Shown here in pieces: positions 31,358-42,739 of a stretch of 64,000 bases of DNA (position 1 is the first letter of the stretch; the number at the start of each line of letters is the position of its first letter). The notes under the pieces are model-generated. The model was not told where the DNA came from. It searched no databases and saw only the letters and a program-made list of their open reading frames with translations. The DNA is from Ostrinia nubilalis (Eukaryota > Arthropoda > Insecta > Lepidoptera > Crambidae): contig NC_087117.1 of assembly GCF_963855985.1 (NCBI RefSeq), forward strand, positions 2,553,001 to 2,617,000, given 5' to 3'. A program made the position numbers and the translations under genes.

Positions 31358-32274
31358 TGTGACGCGCCCCAGGACGCATCGACAGCCCTAACACCGAGCG
31401 CGGAGATTTTGACAACCCTACGGCTGCGCGGCCGCACGCCGCACGGACCGAGCTAATATAAGAGACGGCGGCGACCGCGGGGGCCTAGCATTCGCTCGGG
31501 AGCCATTGTAACAGCCAGACGTTCGCGCGCGCGTCTATCATTCCCTCGGCTGCATTGCAAAGAGTCCCTAGCGAATAGCTATCCACACTGTTCCTTACTA
31601 ACCCTAACTGTTCGACTTTGGCTTGATCCGATACCTCGTCATTAATCCGCGGCTTGCCATAAAGCGTCGTGTCGAGACGTTCTATCGTTGATAGCCAACC
31701 GGTTCTCGTCCTTACCGAGTAGTGCATGAGATACTCATCCCGAACCTGCGGTAGCAATCCTGCTGCCACCCTTCCTGAACTTCACACCCCCTCGCCCCGT
31801 AGGTCCAACGCCTTTCCCCAGTGGTCGCGCTCACTATTGAGGCTTCGGTCTCTGGCTCGAGCTAATCGGACCACATCCTACCCCCCTAGTTATAAGTATC
31901 CAGACTAACACTCGATAAACCTCGCACAGGGCGCCGCCCCTCTCGCGGATACGAAAGCTAGCTAACGGGACGCGAACCGGGCGCGTCGTTATTCCTCTTG
32001 TTGTAATTAGTAAATTGTGATATAACTTGTAAAGTACTTGTAAACTTGCTCATTATTAAACGATAGCGATTTAGAGTCAGTGAAACTAGAATAGGTAAAC
32101 CATTGTGGAACCTAGATTATAAAGTGCCATTGTGTTATTGATTGTGCGTTTCCTTGGTCAAATATCCCTGTAGGCATCCTGGATAGGTACACATCCCTCA
32201 TCGCAGAAGGCGAACTGGGACTTAGTACTAAACAGCGGGGTGTCAGACTGAGCTAGCTTAGACGCCCCGTTGCA
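31358..32274 (+). repeat. 5' LTR, 917 bp
   Basis: Same length as the 3' LTR; the only difference I noticed is AGAATAGGTAAAC here against AGAATAAGTAAAC there. A TATA-like CTAATATAAGAGACGG lies near 31453. Antisense open frames in it are present in both LTRs and are not genes. Confidence 0.95.
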
Positions 32275-32373
32275 ATGGCGCCCAACTAAATAACCCACGG
32301 AACCTACAGGGAACACCAGATCGCTAGAGAAGCGAAAGACCACAAGGAACGCAAAACTTCGTAATAATCACAC

Positions 32374-34512
32374 ATGTCAGAACCGACATCTTGGATATAC
32401 AAACTCAAGAAGACAGAACTTGAGAACGAGTGCAAAAGAAGAAATATAAAAACGGAGAACAGAACCGTACAAGAACTGAGACAGAACCTCACAGAAGTAC
32501 TCAGAACCAAGCAGTCCCGTCAACCAGTCCAGTCCGCCAGTAAATCCTCCGAAGAACAGTCTAACAGTGAGTCAGAAACCGATTTTGAAGACACAGAGAT
32601 GCAGCAAGAACCAAACATGTCGTACACCGTAGATCAGACTGAAAGCATAACGGCAAGATGGAACCTAAGTTTCGACACATACAACGACCCAGTGGAGTTT
32701 TTAGAGCAACTGGACGAACTCATGTCATCGGGCGAGGTCAAGCCAGATAAAGTGCTCAAAGTGCTCCCCAGATTCCTGAAAGGAAAGGCCGTACTGTGGT
32801 ATAGAAATAACAAAAACTCGTTCACTACATGGAACGAATTCATAGAACTCTTCACGTTGACATTTGTGAGCCGTGACAGTGACCTGTTAGCTAAAATAGT
32901 GAACTATAGGCAACATTACCGCCAAAAATTCACAGACTACCTGATTGAAATACAAACACTCATGCGCAGATACGCAAAAATGTCAAAAGAGGAAGAACTA
33001 AATAGAATCTACGAAAACATGAACGCAAAATACAAGTTTTATATCAAGAAATCAGAAGTCGACTCGATAAGCAAATTAATACAACTGGCAAACGACTATG
33101 AAAATGTCACAGCAGAACGTCAAACTAGCTTCACAGAAAGAGAACCACGAAATAACTACCACGAAACAAGCACAAATCAAGAACACAAGGAGACGGCATC
33201 ATACATACACAATTACAACCCAAATACTTGCTGCTGGAGCTGTGGAAAACACGGACACTCGATGAAAGATTGCAGAAGCAAAAAGGTACTATTTTGTAAC
33301 GGTTGTGGCAAGATCGGCAAAATGAGTAAACAGTGTTGTAGGAAAACAAGTGAGTACACACAGTCCATGACAATAAACACAAGTCCGCAAACTAAAGATA
33401 ACCGTCCCTTCGTAGATGTATCGATACTAGGCGAAAAATATCAAGCACTCGTAGACACCGGCGCCACAAGATCATACATCAACGACCAAGTGTACAAGAA
33501 ATTCGTAAAAAGAAACCTGAAACCGAAAACAGTAAGCATAACAGCTAGCATGACAGATGGGCACACAACTCGAATTAAAGAAGCAATAGACTTGGAAATA
33601 AAAATAAAAGGAAAAACAATTAACCACCAAGTGTTATATCATCCACAAATCACGACTATACTAATCGGCATGGACATATTAAATAGAATAGGAGCCAAAA
33701 TAGAATGGCCCAAAGATAATATCAAGCAAGGGGAACAAGTGGGAACAACAACAAGAAAAAGTACAAAAGCCAACATCGTACCCACATACGAAATGGCCGA
33801 AACACCGACAAGTAAAAAAAAACACAAGATCAAACTCGCACACGAAAAACCAATCAAGAAAAAAGACTATTCACAGAACCCTAAAAGTCAAGAAGTAATA
33901 AATAAACACGTAACACGCTTAAAACAAGAAACAAAAGAAGACTGGATCCAAAAGAAAATTCAAGAAATACAAAAAACCGGAAATAAGGACTATAAAATGT
34001 CAAACAGCAAATTATACAAGAAAATAATAAATCACGCATACGGACCGAGAACAGAAACATCATCAAACTGGAAATTATGCATAAACAACAATAAAAAAAA
34101 CCAGATCCTGAAAGAAAACCACGATACACCAACCGCAGGCCATCTGGGAACAGCAAAAACACTGAACAAAATATCACAGAGATATTATTGGCCCGGTATG
34201 TACAGAGATGTGTCAACGTACGTCAAGAACTGCAAAACCTGTCAAGTCAACAACGCACGCAAAACCTGGAGCGTAGTGTCTACAAACCCGAGTAGACCAC
34301 TACCCAGATCATCGAACCGGTCCACAGACTGGACCGAAATCCTCGATGTCGACACCGTCGACTACCCACAAGACCTGGACTGGCACGAGTCCGGCCCTGG
34401 AGAGGAGCCGACCCGAGCCGAGGACCAGACCAGGAGGCGGCCGGGGAGAAAGAAGAGGCGCGGCCAAATCCAGAACCAGCTGAACAAGGCCAGTAACGTT
34501 AATTACTCGTAG
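32374..34512 (+). CDS. Gag-protease-integrase-remnant fusion of the LTR element, 712 aa
   Basis: One uninterrupted frame. Residues 1-50 are a SAP-like segment (MSEPTSWIYKLKKTELENEC). About 95-230 is a Ty3/gypsy-type Gag core (NDPVEFLEQLDELMSSGEVK, FLKGKAVLWYRNN). CCHC zinc knuckles begin near 286 (CCWSCGKHGHSMKDC). An aspartic protease motif lies at about 361 (VDTGATRSYI). About 580-622 is the H2C2 zinc-binding region of integrase (HLGTAKTLNKISQRYYWPGM, CKTCQ). Reverse transcriptase, RNase H and the integrase catalytic core are all missing, yet the frame stays open to a basic C-terminus (RRRPGRKKRRGQ). The element could thus only move with enzymes supplied by a relative. Confidence 0.9.
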   Translation: MSEPTSWIYKLKKTELENECKRRNIKTENRTVQELRQNLTEVLRTKQSRQPVQSASKSSEEQSNSESETDFEDTEMQQEPNMSYTVDQTESITARWNLSFDTYNDPVEFLEQLDELMSSGEVKPDKVLKVLPRFLKGKAVLWYRNNKNSFTTWNEFIELFTLTFVSRDSDLLAKIVNYRQHYRQKFTDYLIEIQTLMRRYAKMSKEEELNRIYENMNAKYKFYIKKSEVDSISKLIQLANDYENVTAERQTSFTEREPRNNYHETSTNQEHKETASYIHNYNPNTCCWSCGKHGHSMKDCRSKKVLFCNGCGKIGKMSKQCCRKTSEYTQSMTINTSPQTKDNRPFVDVSILGEKYQALVDTGATRSYINDQVYKKFVKRNLKPKTVSITASMTDGHTTRIKEAIDLEIKIKGKTINHQVLYHPQITTILIGMDILNRIGAKIEWPKDNIKQGEQVGTTTRKSTKANIVPTYEMAETPTSKKKHKIKLAHEKPIKKKDYSQNPKSQEVINKHVTRLKQETKEDWIQKKIQEIQKTGNKDYKMSNSKLYKKIINHAYGPRTETSSNWKLCINNNKKNQILKENHDTPTAGHLGTAKTLNKISQRYYWPGMYRDVSTYVKNCKTCQVNNARKTWSVVSTNPSRPLPRSSNRSTDWTEILDVDTVDYPQDLDWHESGPGEEPTRAEDQTRRRPGRKKRRGQIQNQLNKASNVNYS

Positions 34513-34629
34513 CTTAACTTTATACCTAAGTTAGGTTTCCAATAGATAGATAAAAAGTACATAGTAATTGTCTCGTCAGTACGCAGTTCTCGTTAAAGTA
34601 AATTCATCAATATTAAAAACAAGTCAATA

Positions 34630-34905
34630 ATATATAAGTATTAATTAACATTGCATAGTAACCCTGTATAATCTAGATCATTCAGTTCTTGAATTTAATC
34701 TCGTTAAATATCACTATATCAATAACCTACAAGTATTAATTAACATTACATAACAACCCTGTATGATCTAGATAATTCAGTTCTTGTATTTAATCTCGTT
34801 AAATATCACATATCAATAAACTATAAGTATTAATTATCATTAGATAATAACCCTGTATAATTTAAATCGTTAAATCGTTCAATTTAATCTCGTTAAATAA
34901 CTATT
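34630..34905. repeat. three tandem copies of an approx. 95-bp unit
   Basis: Unit contains AAGTATTAATTAACATT, AACCCTGTATAATCTAGAT and TTTAATCTCGTTAAATATCA. Noncoding part of the LTR element. Confidence 0.8.
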
Positions 34906-35082
34906 GACGCAAATCACATTGTTATTTACTCGTAACTCGCAACCTAAACTCACATAAATAACAAACCGGTTTGTTACGCGCCAATAGTACTACCAGTTTC
35001 TCGATAAATTTTAAATAGTAAACAAACATTCTAAGAACGATTCACCGAGCGAGCTCATTTGCATATTATCAGTGAAACGTAG

Positions 35083-36564
35083 AGTCATTCGGGGTAACAG
35101 CACGCGGTGGGTAAAAGTACGCGGTGGTCCGATCTCCGACAGGGGTGGGGGGGCCGAGATCTTTGATTGTAAAACAGAGTGGCGTTACTGTCGCTGTTTA
35201 GGAGCCACGCGCCGCGCCGACCCAATCATAGTACTGGTCGCGACACGTCGCCGAATACTTGTAGCACGCTTATTTCGTTTAATTATTGTGCCACGGAAAA
35301 GTGTGCTGTAGTTAAATGGATAGGTCTGTGCCAGTAAGTATACTATATTTCTATTGTTCATTTAATGTAGTTTTTATCTAAGTTTATCATATTCGTAAAA
35401 AGTATTTAACGTGTGTGTTGTGACTGATTATTTGGTATATTTGCCGATTGGGGTAAGAGTACGAGATTAATAGTACGCACGCGTACGTTTACCCCCGTTG
35501 AGTACTTATACCCCAAATGAAATAAAAATAACAAAAATTGTTCAATCTTTCAGAATACCTACACCAAAATGCCGAGAAATTACATAAGGAAGGCCCCTCA
35601 GCATACCCTCATCTCATCTCAGATGACCAAATAATGAAGGCCAATTATTTTGATCTCAAAAGTGTGACTATTGCCAATATAAATAATTTAAGACAAGATT
35701 CACATTATAATAGATACAGGGTGAAATTTTGTAATGCCACCTGGAGGGAAAGTACCTACTCTTAATAATGTAGATAGAAAATTTTACTCAAAGAAAAAAT
35801 TTCTTTATTTTTGAAAAGAAATAGAATTGCATTCAAAGATTTCCATAAATTTGCATGCCACACCCGGGAATCGAACCAACTAAAATTTGTTAAAAATTAC
35901 ACCCTGTATTTTTATTGCATCGATCGTTAGGGTTAAGTTTATGGATGAAATCTCTCTAACAAACTTGATAAATTAAATGAAAGGAAAACCATGAAATCTT
36001 AAATTATTTTAATTATTTACAAAAAATTGTATGGTATGATAGTGAATTTTCGTAAAATTTTCAAAAATCTTTGAATGGAATTCTCTTTGTTTTCAAAAAT
36101 AAAGGAATGTTTTCTTTGAGTAAAATTTTCTATCTACAATATTAAGAGTACTTTCGCTCCAGGTGGCATTACAAAATTCCACCCTGTATAATACAAAGAG
36201 TTCTTATTTTTTTAATGTTAATGTTCTTATAATGTTATTCACAATTTAAATAAATGTTGATTATTGCCAATCTTAATTGTATTCTCTTAGAAATCTGAAT
36301 GCGTACGTTTACCCCGCGTGCGTAACTTTACCCTAAGACTTGCGTAATTTTACCCACACATCGGGTCAAGAACACGCATTGGAAAAGTTTTCAGTTAAGC
36401 CTATGTAGGGCTAAAACTAATTAATCTTGATGGAAAATTTTCTTAAATAATGAAAATTTATTAAATATTCTACAGATTTAATATCATAACATGCCAATTA
36501 TATAATTCTTTATAGGTCTGGGAGGCCATCAAAAAAAAAGTGCGTGCTCTTGACCCGAATGACT
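35083..36564 (+). mobile_element. Tc1/mariner-like element within the LTR element
   Basis: Terminal repeats GAGTCATTCGGG at both ends are flanked by TA. An internal acceptor-like TCTTTCAG leads to a short frame MPRNYIRKAPQHT, reminiscent of pogo-type transposase N-termini, which stops soon after. A second foldback (about 35714-36188, ends CAGGGTGRAATTTTGTAATG with TA on both sides) is nested inside. Confidence 0.7.
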
Positions 36565-36674
36565 CTATTTTTTCTATTCGCCACGGCCGGCACTCGCTCG
36601 CTAGATGATTCATAACTAGATTTTACCTGCCTAATGTTTGCGCGCCGCGCCAGGCTGCATTCCATTTACGTTAA

Positions 36675-38311
36675 CCCTTTCAGACCTGGCGTCCACAATT
36701 GTAGACATAAAATATAAATCAAAATTTTAAACTTAACTCTGTACATTTGAAACTTAAAACGGTTGTCTTCATTTGTTCAATTAATAAACTACCTAATTTA
36801 GTACTTTTAACACCATCTCTCGTTGTATAATATCACTAATTGACAAGTTTCAACCAGTGCCCGAGCGTGATTTGAACTGTGCAGGTGAGCTCTTTATTTT
36901 ATTTTGAAAAAATATGAAATAGTAACAGATATCTTCTGTAATAAATACTAGCGTGTATTTATTATTACTAGGGACACATGGAACATACAATTTGTGTATT
37001 TTGTGTTGTCTTTGTATTACTAATCTCGAGTTTTAGATTTGTACTCAAATGATCCCATCAGGAGGCAACTGAGCATTTTGAAATTGTTCCAAGTGATAAC
37101 GGTTTTATTATAAATTCTTTTTTTTTTCAACTTTTTTATTGTTCAAAAATACATTTATGTTAGAAATAATATAATATATTTATGTTATGTATTAAATAAT
37201 TATATAAATATTTTTTTTTATTTCCAGATAATAATACTGTCAAAATGTTCTCACCAGAGGCCTTGAGAACACTTTATAACCGAAATCTCTCTGATTTTAT
37301 GCTATCTTCAGATGACTAAAAGAAATATGGAGAAGCCATTGATCGATTCCTCGAAATTGTTGACAGTATGTTTACCTCGGACAAACGATTCAGCTAGGTA
37401 GGTCCAATTTCGAGAAAGAGGTCAATCGTCGAATCCAACTCGGCTGGGCAGCGTTCGGGAAATTACGCAACATCTTTTCGTCCAAAATACCTACTGCGGT
37501 ATTCTTGAGGCACTTTAGTCTTCAGGCACTGGCCTGAAGACTAAAGTGTAGGTACAACCAATGTGTGTTACCATTATGACTTATAGTTCGGAAACGTGGC
37601 CTCTCACTATAGGCCTTATACAGAAGCTCAAAGAGGCACTGCGTGCTATGGATAGGGCTATGCTCGGTGATCGAATCAGAAATGAGGAGATCCGTAAACG
37701 AACTAAAGTCGCTGACTAGCCCGACCGATTAGCACGCTGAAGGTGCAATGGGCAGGGCACATAGTACGCAGAACTGACGGCCGAAGGGGCAGCAAGGTTC
37801 TGGAGTGGAGGCTGTGTACCGGAACAACGCAGCGTGGTACCTCCACCCACAAGGTGGACCGACGACATCATAAACGAAGAAGGAAAGCGCTGGATGCAGG
37901 CCGCTCCGCTACCAACCGGGCAACATGGAAACCATTGGGGGAGTCCTATATTCAGCAGTGGACGTCCTATGGCTGAGATGATGATGATGATGAAGATGAT
38001 GATGATAATGATGAAAGAAGACATTTAATTTTGTTATTTAGATAAAAAAAAATATTTTTTATAAACACTAATTAAAAAGAGTTCCATAAAAGTACGTTCT
38101 ATTATTTCAATAACACTGTTAATCCTATAAGTTTTTTTTCACGTGGGACGGATGGCCACATTTGTAGACATAAAAAGAAAATGCATTTTCTCGAAAAGTA
38201 TAACACTAGGATTTTTTTCATTATTTTATTCTTACATACCTTACTATACTTTAGTTGCATAAATTTTACTAAATTGATCGGGTGAAAAAAAATAATTCAG
38301 GTCTGAAAGGG
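36675..38311 (+). mobile_element. piggyBac-like element within the LTR element
   Basis: Ends CCCTTTCAGACCTG and CAGGTCTGAAAGGG are flanked by TTAA on both sides (36671-36674 and 38312-38315), the piggyBac target. A second internal inverted pair (ATTGTAGACATAAAA) follows the ends. No intact transposase. An RTE-type LINE 3' region with stops lies inside at about 37422-38012 and ends in (GAT)n. Confidence 0.85.
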
Positions 38312-38549
38312 TTAAGATATAATATTATTGTAATTAAAACTTAACCCCTTAACTACCATTGTCTTGTATAACTATTAATAATTGTAGAAATTATTAACAT
38401 TAATCAGATGCCTATTCTGAATATGCTAATTTAAATAATTAAACTAGTAAACTAAAAATAATAATAACAAGTGCCATGCATACTATTTTTGTATTAAATA
38501 AATATTTCAAGGAATAATTGAATACTCGTAATAACAAGGTAAACAACTC

Positions 38550-38885
38550 GTTTAATTAGTTCATTGGTTAATTGTAAACAAAAGGTCAAAGGTATCTTAA
38601 TAACATTGTTTCAAAACTAAGTTAGCTAAAATTAGCGTTTAATTAGTTCATTGTAAGCAAAAAAAAATTGAAGGTATTTTAATAACATTGTTTCAAAACT
38701 AAGTTAACTAAAATCAGCGGTTAATTAGTTCATTGTAAGCAAAAAAAAAATTAAAGGTATCTTAATAATATTGTTTCAAAACTAAGTTAGCTAAAATTAG
38801 CACTTAATTAGTTCATTGTAAGCAAAAAAAAAATAATTAAGGGTACCTTAATAACATTGTTTCAAGACCAAGTTAGCTAATATTA
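38550..38885. repeat. four tandem copies of an approx. 85-bp unit
   Basis: Unit contains TTAATTAGTTCATTGTAAGC, a run of A and ATTGTTTCAAAACTAAGTTA. It lies shortly before the purine tract of the LTR element. Confidence 0.85.
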
Positions 38886-39109
38886 TTATAAGTAAATAAA
38901 TGTACTGTCATGTTTTTAAATAAAGAGTTATTATTGGGCTAATGATCAAGTACAAGTTCAGTCATGTTTTACATTTTAATTTATAGATACTCGTTATTAA
39001 ATTACCCAAAAATAACTTATTATTGACATGAATTTTAGTTGTTCTTAAAGAACCTTTATGTACCAGACTTGTGATTTTTCCAGGTAAAAATCTCCAAAAC
39101 AAGGGAGGA

Positions 39110-40026
39110 TGTGACGCGCCCCAGGACGCATCGACAGCCCTAACACCGAGCGCGGAGATTTTGACAACCCTACGGCTGCGCGGCCGCACGCCGCACGGAC
39201 CGAGCTAATATAAGAGACGGCGGCGACCGCGGGGGCCTAGCATTCGCTCGGGAGCCATTGTAACAGCCAGACGTTCGCGCGCGCGTCTATCATTCCCTCG
39301 GCTGCATTGCAAAGAGTCCCTAGCGAATAGCTATCCACACTGTTCCTTACTAACCCTAACTGTTCGACTTTGGCTTGATCCGATACCTCGTCATTAATCC
39401 GCGGCTTGCCATAAAGCGTCGTGTCGAGACGTTCTATCGTTGATAGCCAACCGGTTCTCGTCCTTACCGAGTAGTGCATGAGATACTCATCCCGAACCTG
39501 CGGTAGCAATCCTGCTGCCACCCTTCCTGAACTTCACACCCCCTCGCCCCGTAGGTCCAACGCCTTTCCCCAGTGGTCGCGCTCACTATTGAGGCTTCGG
39601 TCTCTGGCTCGAGCTAATCGGACCACATCCTACCCCCCTAGTTATAAGTATCCAGACTAACACTCGATAAACCTCGCACAGGGCGCCGCCCCTCTCGCGG
39701 ATACGAAAGCTAGCTAACGGGACGCGAACCGGGCGCGTCGTTATTCCTCTTGTTGTAATTAGTAAATTGTGATATAACTTGTAAAGTACTTGTAAACTTG
39801 CTCATTATTAAACGATAGCGATTTAGAGTCAGTGAAACTAGAATAAGTAAACCATTGTGGAACCTAGATTATAAAGTGCCATTGTGTTATTGATTGTGCG
39901 TTTCCTTGGTCAAATATCCCTGTAGGCATCCTGGATAGGTACACATCCCTCATCGCAGAAGGCGAACTGGGACTTAGTACTAAACAGCGGGGTGTCAGAC
40001 TGAGCTAGCTTAGACGCCCCGTTGCA
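39110..40026 (+). repeat. 3' LTR, 917 bp
   Basis: Starts TGTGACGCG after AAACAAGGGAGGA and ends GTTGCA, followed by the ACAT target duplication at 40027-40030. Confidence 0.95.
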
Positions 40027-40479
40027 ACATTATTAAACAGTACTGTACCGTTATTCGAAGCCTTTATAATGAGAGTAGTGTCTGTCTTTTCCTGTTTGAG
40101 TACTAGTTTTGACGTATAATCTGCCCACGTGACTTCCGCTCCGGTCCCCCACCGCCTAAGCACGCCTCAATTAACGACACTAGCGCCACCAACGGTAGCT
40201 CGAAACTAGGTTTCGATATTCTCGCCATTGGTGTTTTAGTTCCCGTTCGAGACGGTCGTAGAATTAGCTCCGCTAGTTCGCGACCCATCTCACAGGTACT
40301 AGTCGTGACGTGATTCAGGTAAAATATTACCATCATAATGTAAGTACTTCTAAATTATTATGTACTGGCTGAAAACTTATAAAAATTACTGTGATTACTT
40401 ATTTCGCAGTGTAATTTATTTTTACAACGGTGTTACCGTTCGGGGGTAGATTGCATTCAATCTAACTCAGTGTAATTTT

Positions 40480-40830
40480 AAATAATTATCTTTCTTCTCT
40501 AGTAATACTTGTACCTAACGGTATTCCGTTAGACGTGTTTTAAAAGTAACATTACTTTTTAGCAATGTTTGTTTCTAACGGTTTTTCGTTAGATATGTTT
40601 TTAAGCTAACTTTTCTTCTTAGCAAGGTTCGTACCTGACGGCGTGTTCCGTTAGATGTGTTTTAAAACTAACATTCCTTTTTAGCAATGTTTGTGCCTAA
40701 CGGTTTTCGTTAGATGTGTTTTAAAACTAATATTCCTTTTTAGCAATGTTCATTCCTAACGGTATAACACTCCTTTTTAGCTGTGTTTGTTCCTAAGGGT
40801 TTTCCGTTAGATGTCTTTATTTTCAAAAGG
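40480..40830. repeat. tandem array of an approx. 60-bp unit, five to six copies
   Basis: Each unit contains TTTTTAGCAATGTTTGT, CCTAACGG and CGTTAGATGTGTTTTAAAAC. Copies have diverged. Confidence 0.8.
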
Positions 40831-41576
40831 AAAGAGGAAATATTATGTCCACGTGCAGAAGAGGAGCAAGAGTTGGCGCAGAGGTCAAATCAAAGGATGG
40901 TGTGGTGTAATGTGATAGTCGCAAGATGTGATTGCTTGCTACAATAAGCTGTAAGTACCAACTTACCAATACTATTTCAGACATACGAATTCCATCGGAC
41001 GGATTGTGTTGATTTATAAATCAATAAAATAAATAAACGGTAAACTACCTTTATCAATATGCATCCGGGGAAAGTATGAAAACTTCCACTAGGTAGGGTA
41101 GCGTACCGACGTACCTATTCTACCGCCATTATGGAAGTCTAACGCATGGCTTATAACCCAAGAGTGAAGTGTGCAGTTTGTCCTATTAGGATACGGTACG
41201 TAGGTAAAATAATACCTTTGTGGTTTTCTTAAACTATGATTTCAGGAAAACGCTATGCTGTTACTGTGTAGATAAACAGTGAGTCTGTGTAATAAACGGT
41301 GAAGGATGAACATCGTCTATTCAGCCTGATACGCAGTTTATTTGATGCTAGCGGCGTCTGGAAAATTTTTCGGCAGCAATACGATCGCAACTCTGCTCCG
41401 CAGATCGATCTGAGATTTCGCCTTATGCTAAATACCTACAGTGGAAAACTCAAACTGGCTACTCGGCAAGCTAGATGGCAGTGTAACCAAAACGCAGCAG
41501 CATAATCCTGTAGCGAGGGTAAGTTCTCTTGGAGCAAACAGGGAAAAACCAGGAGCCAGAACCTTTTCTCCCTCAT

Positions 41577-42336
41577 CCCACCGGGATAGGAGAAAACTCA
41601 AACACTCAAGGAGTCTCATATTGATCGAGAGGTCTTAGTAAGGCATTGGTCCAAACCCTCTTGTTATCCCTCATCCCACTGGGATAGGAGATTACCCAAA
41701 GAGAACCGGACTCAAATCATTACATTTCGAGCCGAGCAACCTCGCTCATTTTTATTTACGTCGAGAGGTCTTAGGGCATCGCTCTAAACCCTCATGTTAT
41801 CCCTCATCCCACTGGGATAGGAGATTACCCAAAGAGAACCGGACTCAAATCATTACATTTCGAGTCGAGCAACCTCGCACATTTTTATTTACGTCGAGAG
41901 GTCTTAGGGCATCGCTCTAAACCCTCATGTTATCCCTCATCCCACTGGGATAGGAGATTACCCAAAGAGAACCGGACTCAAATCATTACATTTCGAGCCG
42001 AGCAACCTCGCTCATTTTTATTTACGTCGAGAGGTCTTAGGGCATCGCTCTAAACCCTCATGTTATCCTTCATCCCACTGGGATAGGAGATTACCCAAAG
42101 AGAACCGGACTCAAATCACTACATTTCGAGCCGAGCAACCTCGCTCATTTTTATTTACGTCGAGAGATCTTAGGGCATCGCTCTAAACTCTCATGTTATC
42201 CCTCATCCCTCTGGGATAGGAGATTACCCAAGGAGAATCGGACTCAAATCATTACATTTCGAGCCAAGCAACCTCGCTCGTTTGTATTTGCGGTTCAAAG
42301 ACATGAGGGCATCGTCCTAAATCTTCATAATTTTTG
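41577..42336. repeat. tandem array of a 133-bp unit, about five copies plus decayed ends
   Basis: The word TCATCCCACTGGGATAGGAG starts units at about 41671, 41804, 41937, 42070 and 42203, exactly 133 bp apart. Degenerate half-units (GGGCATCGCCCTAAATC) continue to about 42720. Noncoding satellite-like DNA inside the hAT-like element. Confidence 0.9.
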
Positions 42337-42739
42337 AAGAGTTATAGAACCCAAACGCCTTATTCCACGGCAAACGAAAATAAGTAAAGTTGCCGAGTAG
42401 ACATGAGGGCTTCGCCCTAAATCCGCATAACTATAAAAGGGTCTGAAATTCTATTTTGCACGGCAAAATTAAAGTAATATTGCCGGGAGGACATAAGGGC
42501 ATCGCCCCAAATCCTCATAATTTTCAAGGGTTATGGAACCCTAATTAAAATGCTTTATTTCATGACAAAAGTAAGCTATTTAAGACCTGCCATGGGTAAA
42601 AGGTGGAGACAGAGATCATGAGATTACGCAAAAATTACTCGATTCGTGTCAGTTTGGCTTATTTCATTACTGCCGAGATGATACAAGGGCATCGCCCTAA
42701 ACCTTCAGAATCTTGAAGGATGTTAATTAATCGGGGCCG

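Larger units (their letters stand above)
31358..40026 (+). mobile_element. LTR retrotransposon (Ty3/gypsy-like), RT-less derivative with insertions
   Basis: Two 917-bp LTRs (31358-32274 and 39110-40026) begin TGTGACGCG and end GTTGCA. The 4-bp word ACAT flanks the element. A primer-binding-site-like TGGCGCCCAAC follows LTR 1 and a purine tract (AAACAAGGGAGGA) precedes LTR 2. The only coding frame is 32374-34512. The 4.6 kb between ORF and LTR 2 is noncoding and contains tandem repeats plus Tc1/mariner-like, piggyBac-like and RTE sequence. Confidence 0.93.

Noticed and set aside
31485..31769. 94-residue frame on the minus strand, repeated at 39237-39521
   Set aside because: Antisense of both LTRs of the same retrotransposon; no evidence of a gene.
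35538..35765. 75-residue frame in the mariner-like element
   Set aside because: It is overlapped by an acceptor and a different short frame (MPRNYIRKAPQHT) and runs into a nested foldback; at most a transposase remnant.
41577..42336. Regular 133-bp repeats as a CRISPR-like array
   Set aside because: The repeats are contiguous without unique spacers, and the sequence is from an insect genome.
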